Positions 57,802 through 64,000 of a stretch of 64,000 bases of DNA are shown piece after piece (position 1 is the stretch's first letter; every line of letters begins with the position of its first letter). Origin of the DNA: Theristus sp. LFF4_11 (taxonomy: Eukaryota; Nematoda; Chromadorea; Monhysterida; Xyalidae). The position numbers and the translations under genes are program-made. The notes beneath the pieces were generated by a model that worked only from the letters and a program-made list of their open reading frames with translations, searched no databases and was not told where the DNA came from. Location: positions 1 through 64,000 of the forward strand of contig JASANC010002298.1 of assembly GCA_030248135.1 (NCBI GenBank), given 5' to 3'.

Positions 57802-59207
57802 CATTTACATGGAAGATGACTAGTTATTCGAGGGTGGAAAAATAACAAATACAAACAACCGGACGAATCAAATTGCTTAAACCATCAAAAAAGCTTACGC
57901 AACGGTTTTTTTGCTCGTCGCAGAACAGAATATTTTGCTTCACTACTGCAATGGCGGCCAAAAGTATGGAAACCCTGCGCGCGCATGCGTATGCGTGCTG
58001 CGCGTCTACTCGTGCTACAAAGATTTGTAAATTCATCACACAACCTTTTCATTTTTTTTCATTTTGTTGTCCTTTGTTGTCCGTTGGTATCGCGTGATCT
58101 GGCATTTTCTGGTCCATTTTTGATTGTTTTTGTGGTTTGCTCTGTCGTTCGTGTGCAGGTGAATGAATTACTTTCAAATTTCGCACAAATCAAAGTTGAA
58201 CTTTTCTGAATAGGTAACTGTCCAAAACTTCATTAAATACAATTCAACACAACTCGAGAAAAATGAGTCAAACACCTCATCCCCACTACTTCTGAAACAC
58301 CCTGTTTATATTAGCCAGATGGACTGTATAAAACGTGCTAAAAATCGAATATGCGTTTCTAGTAGAAAAAGACATTTCCTACATTTTAGTCAACTTGGAT
58401 TTTTGATTCAAAACAATTTTTATGGTCAAAAACTGGTAAAATAAAAAACCCGAATTATGGCCAAAATCTAATTTTTTTGCTGAAAAACATGTTCAAAAAT
58501 TTAAAAAATAATAGTAATAAGATACAAATAAACTACTGCACGTGTAAAACAGCTTCGAAAACTGACTGCTGTTTTTTGTTGAACGTTTTATCGACATTGA
58601 TTTTTGTTTCTGGAGGTGGGTTCCAGTGAACGCAGCGCACGTTTTCGTCAAGTGCCACCAAAATTTCGAGGTTTTTTCTGATGATTTGCTGTTTGTGTGC
58701 GTGCAACATGATGAATCGAGCTGAAACTTTCAGCGGCCATTTGAAAATGTTGAAACATGTTCACGTGTTTTTTAGTGGACTAGGAAATGTGACGAAAAAC
58801 AGCGAAAAAACAATTTTTTTAAAACGGCCAAACGTGCATTCGTCTAATCAAAACAGTAGGTTGATTTTCGAAACGTTCGGTTTCGTTTTATTTTTTTAAA
58901 CATTTTTAACCCTAGGTTATGCTGACACTTATGCGTAAAAGTCAATGACACGCGCGCACGTGCAGCACATGCAGACGCGCATCACGTATCACGCACACAT
59001 GGGGTTCCATGCTTTTCGCTGCCATTGCATGTACCACGTGCAAAATATCATAAAATTGTGCGTCTGAGATCATAAACACTTTAATGAAAATACATTCATG
59101 AACAAAACGAAACGAAACGTTATTATGAATAAAACAACAAATTGCCCACCGGAACGCAATCTTGTACAACAAAGCAAAGTATCAATCAGATTGAACAGGC
59201 TATTTTT
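57802..59207. other. Intergenic spacer
   Basis: About 1.4 kb without a convincing gene. A GC-rich patch with GCGCGCATGCGTATGCGTGC lies at 57975-58005, and a related CGCGCGCACGTGCAG...CATGCAGACGCGCATCACG patch at 58951-58995. Both stand next to a TGGCGGCCAAAAGTATGGAA or CATTGCATGTACC block (ATGGCAGCGAAAAGCATGGA on the minus strand near 59027), so they may be two inverted copies of one repeat. Confidence 0.4.
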
Positions 59208-61655
59208 TTACAAATACACCAAAGAAGTATCTTGCAGGCACTGATAATCGGAAGATCTACAGTTGTTTGTTACAACACCGTTCTGTCTTGAGGAAATGGC
59301 TAACTGTTTTGAGTTGTTCTGCAAGAAAATATCTTTGTCAACCTGCTGTTTGCTCCTATCATTGCGGTCTTCTTGTGAAGTGCTTCGTTTTCTATTTGTT
59401 CTTTGGCAAATGGTGGCTGCAATGACAACATCAGGCACTGAATTAAATCTTTGGTTCCGCGTAATGCTGTTGCTGTTTTGCAGTTGTGCGATCGCTGTTG
59501 AGTTAGCGCGATGCTTTGAAAAACTTGTGCGACTGTAATTTATTGGAGGCGTGCCAGCGATCGATGAATTTACATCATGCCAAAAAGGCAACCCGGTTAC
59601 TCCAGGGCGATCTCGCCAGTAGCACTTCAGCAATAGAGGCCGAATGTTTCTCAAATAAACGTTTTGCGTAATAATCGTGATTATCGGATTAACAACGGAG
59701 CCCAACAGTAAAACCATCAACAACCATTTATTAACTTCGCGAACTGTTGACCCAAGACACTGTTGGTCAATCTAAAAAATTAAAACTGTCTGTTGAAAAG
59801 TCTAAAAGGAAACTATCTAAATTACTAGCCTTTTGACCCGTGCCTTCGGCACGGTTAGAAAGAAGCTTTCGATTTTGTCGATCTTCTTTTACCCGTTTTT
59901 TATTGAGTTCAGAATTTTGTAATAGTTGTTCTATTGAAGAGCCTGTTCTTTAGTTTGTTTGGTTATGTCATTCCACAATTTTGGTAAACAATGGAATGTA
60001 AAGAAATAAAAAACAACATTTTTAGAATATTCGTTGTAAACACCCGTCTTTAGACACCGACACTTGTAAAATGAGCAGGCAGCTTGCGAAACGATTGTGT
60101 AAAAAACACTCGTTTTTTGAAAAAAGGCTAATATTCGAGTTCTTACAAATTGTCGCTCTTGTTGGCGGTTGCTCTTCGCCGTTCGATTGTAGCAGGAGCC
60201 ATGATGACAGAAACAGTTTTCTTTCAAAACCAAGTGTAAGATGCACTTTTGAGCAAGGACGATGATTGTGAAACAGAAAATGAGACATTGCTTTCTTAAG
60301 TAGCAAAAAGTTGAAGACCAAAAGCAATTAAATGTGGACAGACACAAGCACACATGCAGCTACTACCTTAGTATTGTCAATGTAAAACGAACACGTACCC
60401 ATCGATCATGGAGGACCACGGTATCAGATGACTGTACTGGCGTTGAGTTATCATTGAAAGAAAAAAGAACAGTGGCATTGTTAACGGTTTCTTGAGCTAG
60501 CATATTGTAACCGCTGACACAAAACGAATACGTAACCGATGAGACGCGGAACGGTAACACCGTCATCGAAGTCCAAATCGTTGAGCTGAACACGAATATT
60601 ATGCGCTTCATCAGTCTCTGTGAAAAAAACTTATACTATTAAAAAGAGGTGTGTCATACTGATATTTAAAGCGTTACAAAAGCTTACCTTGCCATGCGTT
60701 GTTGCTGATGATGTGACCGAAGCGCTTTTCGTCAAATTGTGCTGTCGCGCACGCCGCGCCGGATTGGTAGTCAATCGGAGTGACTGACGACGTGCACGTT
60801 GCACGAGAATGAATATGCCAACACTGATGCACATGCTGACCACCAGCGGTAGTGCGAACAACATTAAATTCACGGTCGCAAAGTACAACGGCGGTCGGTG
60901 ACGAATCTAAAAAACCAAATCACTATTTTTAATTGATCACAGATTTCCGTTTCATCGGCCGGAATCCTAACCCATCAGTGTTTTGTTCAAACTTTGAATA
61001 ATGAGTGACTGACCGCAAGGCAGCTGCTGACGCAGTTGGTTTTCAAAAACAAGTTGCTGAAGTTGTAGACACCAACACTTGTGAATATGGCCACCGATGC
61101 CAATGATACAGTTAAAACTCGTGTTTTTATCACCATACTTCGATAGGCCAACGGTTTTAAAACACGAATCAACTTGTCAACGTTTAACCATAATAGAAAG
61201 ACCGTAGACATCGCTTGACACGACCACGCAACGGTAAAATACGGCGCACAAATTAATCTGTCGAAATGGAAAGAATTCTATTAATCACAAAAAACGTTTT
61301 TAATCCCAAAAACTCCAAACAAAGGTATGGCACAGTTGGACATTACATTGGAACACAACTGTGGAATGGGTGTCCGGCAGCGAGTGTTACGCCCATGCAC
61401 AAGTCAGAAGCAGTCATAAACATCACCAAAATCTGAAATGACAATTTTGGGCAAGTAAATCATTTAGCCACCAAGTTGTGTAAGAAAGACACTTACTTGG
61501 TTCGGTTTTTCCTCGATATTAATACATTTAAACGCAATGCACAACACCAGCGAATTCAGCCCAATGCTGAGACACCCACAAACGATTGAGTACCAGAAAA
61601 TCAGCTCGGCGCTGCCCGATCTCTCCCACGAAGTCATATTTTCCGGGCAAAACAT
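59208..61655 (-). CDS. Rhodopsin-class GPCR
   Basis: Six exons on the minus strand: 61655-61497, 61432-61347, 61257-61014, 60906-60688, 60617-60399 and 59771-59208, phase-consistent, about 496 residues. The N-terminus has an N-glycosylation site (NMT). TM1 is FWYSIVCGCLSIGLNSLVLC, TM2 has ILVMFMTASDLCMG, TM3 ends in LNVDKLIRVLKPLAY (in place of DRY), TM5 is LMLFALPLVVSMCISVGIFI, TM6 is RIIFVFSSTIWTSMTVLP and TM7 is LLLGSVVNPIITIITQ with NPxxT. The cytoplasmic tail is long and Ser/Asn-rich. TM6 lacks the usual CWxP, so it is a diverged receptor; ligand unknown. The other receptor in this window also carries VDKL at the DRY position. A Helitron-like end lies in its last intron. Confidence 0.85.
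59825..60330 (-). mobile_element. Helitron-like 3' end, second copy
   Basis: On the minus strand: hairpin CCGTGCCGAAGGCACGG, then GTCAAAAGG, then CTAG followed by T. This matches the copy at 52450 almost base for base. It lies in the last intron of the GPCR gene at 61655-59208. The far boundary is not visible; the end given here is only the likely maximum within the intron. Confidence 0.5.
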
Positions 61656-63169
61656 TTTTCAAGTTCTTTTTCTGTCGTAGTACAGACTTGAAAAATTAGA
61701 ATTGTGACAAATAGGCTGTAAAAAGCATTGTGTAAAATTATATAAAGTCATTGAAAGTATCTTATCTAAACAGTGTTACTTTAGGATCGTGAACACAACC
61801 CTGCACTATGTATATCTACATAACTTTCTGTAAAAGCGCACAGACATTAAAAAACCTCGTTTAAATAAAAATGTGCGACGTGGAATTTTATAAATTTAGC
61901 TTGTTTGATTTTTAATATCAAGATTCACCGAAAGAAATTGAATGCGGCAAACAAATATTTCCGTAATTAGATTTCACAGCACATAACCAGATTGACTTTG
62001 AGCTGATATTGTTTGATGCAACAAAACGCGTAATCCAGCAACTTTTGATAGCATCACTCCCACACAATATTTTTGTTTGTTATCAATTCGGTTGGGGTTT
62101 GCAGCACATACATGTAAATTGCTATCAGGTTTTTTGTCGGGAGCTAACAGACAAAGCTGGAGCATCGGAACGTTCTTGCTTTTCCACATATTGTTGTTTG
62201 ACTACCAGTAACACAAAAAAAAGTATGTCAAAAAGTATTGGACAAGATGAATCAATGACAAATAAAACGCTGAAAAATGCATTTATTTACAAACAAAAGA
62301 CATAGCACCTAATTTTGCACCAAAGCTTGGTCGCATGACACAACAGAACTTGGCTGCCAGTCAAGTTATGGACTATAAAAAAGCAGTTATTTGAGCGGAG
62401 CAATCTGTTAAAGTTGTAATGATTAACAAATGTGAGCTTTCTCAACATAAAAGCAGAAAAAAAGCTGAGCAAGCACCCTGAAATCTCTGATGATGTGTGT
62501 GTGCCACAGCTTCTAAAAGCTGCTGACGGAGTTGAGACGGACGAAGTTGTGACTTTATTTTTCTGCATTTGCAACAGTGTGGACCATTTTTTCAAATGAA
62601 TTTTTGAAGTCCAAAGTGTATTCCAAACCTACTGAAGGTTTTACAAGTAAGCAAACATAATGTCTGCGTTCAAGAATTGACTTGAATGTTTGACATAAAA
62701 ATAACATAGTGACCAATCAAAAAGTGTATGAGAGCAGGGGATGATCTGTGATTTTGAAAGTTTTTTGTTTGTTAACAAACACCGTTTGCAAATAAGAGTG
62801 GGGGGGGGGGGCAGCGCTACATGGGAAAGTTTTTAAACCAAAGGTGCAGGGATATTATACTAATCAAGGCGCTTCAGGTTTACCCCCTGAGTACCCCCTG
62901 ATTATGCCTATAAAAGTCATTTTTAGGGTGCGGAAGTTGAAAAACCCTCGATTTTTTGCGATTTTTCGCAAAGTGTACCTTTTTAGCCCTACCGTATCTC
63001 GTAGTTGCACAGTTTCTGGAACCCCACACAATATTCACGTGAAAGATCTTGCGGAGTTCTTTAAGGCCCTGTATCAATGAGCCCTTGCAAGGGGGGTCCC
63101 AGAGGCGCTACGACGCTAGTTAAAATTACTTTTTTTTAAAATTACGCTATTTTTTTAAACATTTTTTTG
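61656..63169. other. Intergenic spacer upstream of GPCR
   Basis: AT-rich with no recognised gene. A plus-strand open stretch at 62419-62599 (text includes LSKHPEISDDVCVPQLLKAA) has exon-like composition but no partner exon. A G run (10 G) lies at 62801-62810. The segment 62880-63080 contains TTTTTAGGGTGCGGAAG, reminiscent of the units of the foldback element at 5637. Confidence 0.4.
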
Positions 63170-64000
63170 AACTCATAAACACAAATTTTCGATTTTCATT
63201 TTTGGTTCTACAGGGGGGTTTTCGGAGTCGCTGAATTCGAATCTGATCTTAGATTTTTGCCCCGGGCATTTTTTTGCCCTAAAATTGGGTAAAAACACAT
63301 TTTTTTGCGTTTTCCAGTGTTTTTTGGTTTTAATTTTTAATTTTAAGTGCGGATTTTTTTAACAAAGCTGTTTTACAACAGCCTTACAACCGCTGTATCG
63401 GAATCAGTTTTGATATTTTGCAACTGACCACTTGCCCACCCAAAAAATGGGTAAAAAGTTGATTTTTTTTGCTTTTTGCACACGTTTTCGTTTCACAGCA
63501 AAAAAATCAAGTTAGAAACAACTTGTAATTTTAATTTTTAGTTCTACATAGAGGGTTTCGGGGTCACTGAATTTGAATCTGACCTTAGATTTTTGTCCCG
63601 GGCTTTTTTTTGCTCTAAAAGTTGGGCAAAAACACATTTTTATGCGTTTTCCAGTGGTTTTTTGTTTTAATTTTTAATTTTAAAGGCGGATTTTTTAACA
63701 AAGCTGTTTTACAACAGCCTTACAACCGCTGTATCGGAATCAGTTTTGATATTTTGCAACTGACCACTTGCCCACCCAAAAAATGGGTAAAAAGTTGATT
63801 TTTTTGCTTTTTGCACACGTTTTCGTTTCACAGTGAAAAAATCAAGTTAGAAACAACTTGTAATTTTAATTTTTAGTTCTCCAGGGGGGTTTTCAAGATT
63901 GCTAATTTCGAATCTGACCTTAGATTTTTGCCCCGGGCATTTTTATTGCTCTAAAAATGGGGCAAAAACACATTTTTATGCGTTTTCCAGTGGTTTTTTG
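63170..64000. repeat. Tandem array, about 334-bp unit, runs off the window
   Basis: Successive units start near 63207, 63541 and 63875 (GTTCTACAGGGGGGTTTTC and variants). Shared blocks are ATCTGACCTTAGATTTTTG, CCCCGGGCATTTTT, CAACCGCTGTATCGGAATC and CCACTTGCCCACCCAAAAAA. Nearly three units are visible and the array continues past position 64000. Confidence 0.85.

Noticed and set aside
62009..63080. Open frames upstream of the second GPCR
   Set aside because: Short, without domains or partner exons; 62844-63080 overlaps repeat-like text similar to other arrays.

Overview
This 64 kb window is eukaryotic. Genes are split into many short exons by GT-AG introns. Coding exons are GC-richer than the AT-rich introns and spacers, and mobile and satellite DNA takes up much of the space. 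A tandem bestrophin cluster, a patched-related gene, a pepsin-like protease, rhodopsin-class GPCRs and a degenerate CCTAAG-type repeat (the nematode telomere motif is TTAGGC) together suggest an invertebrate, most plausibly a nematode. That assignment is inference.

Left part (0-20 kb). A 10-11 exon plus-strand gene for a secreted or type I membrane protein with fibronectin-III-like segments (313-4373) is followed by an F-box/leucine-rich-repeat-like plus-strand gene (5316-12325). The second gene carries a foldback DNA transposon (5637-7235, 8-bp target duplication) and a degenerate Penelope-like retroelement with its GIY-YIG domain ahead of the reverse transcriptase (about 8216-11000). A complete 8-exon aspartic protease lies on the minus strand (14722-12422). 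A small two-exon gene with an Arg/Ser-rich end is at 18266-19618.

Middle part (20-37 kb). Three bestrophin chloride-channel paralogues lie in tandem on the minus strand (35920-33337, 32801-30541, 27976-21362). In the third, a 4.3 kb intron holds a whole rhodopsin-class GPCR gene (26046-23216) on the same strand, and the flanking bestrophin exons join in phase. Several TIR elements sit in these introns and spacers.

Repeat block (36-44 kb). It holds G-rich TIR elements, a 2-kb palindromic foldback element with a 9-bp target duplication, a roughly 170-bp tandem array, a roughly 148-bp satellite of about 16 units with higher-order structure, and a 1-kb element with inverted arms of about 135 bp. 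The block lies where the missing 3' end of a patched-related (SSD) gene (50725-44402, minus) should be.

Right part (50-64 kb, genes on minus strand). There is a five-exon gene of unknown function (54314-51880), a two-domain Ly6/three-finger protein with a likely GPI anchor (56938-55415), a second rhodopsin-class GPCR (61655-59208), and a satellite array of about 334 bp per unit running off the end. Gene products include channels, receptors and surface proteins, but nothing in the sequence ties them into one pathway. All exon boundaries are read by eye from splice signals, frame and paralogue comparison.
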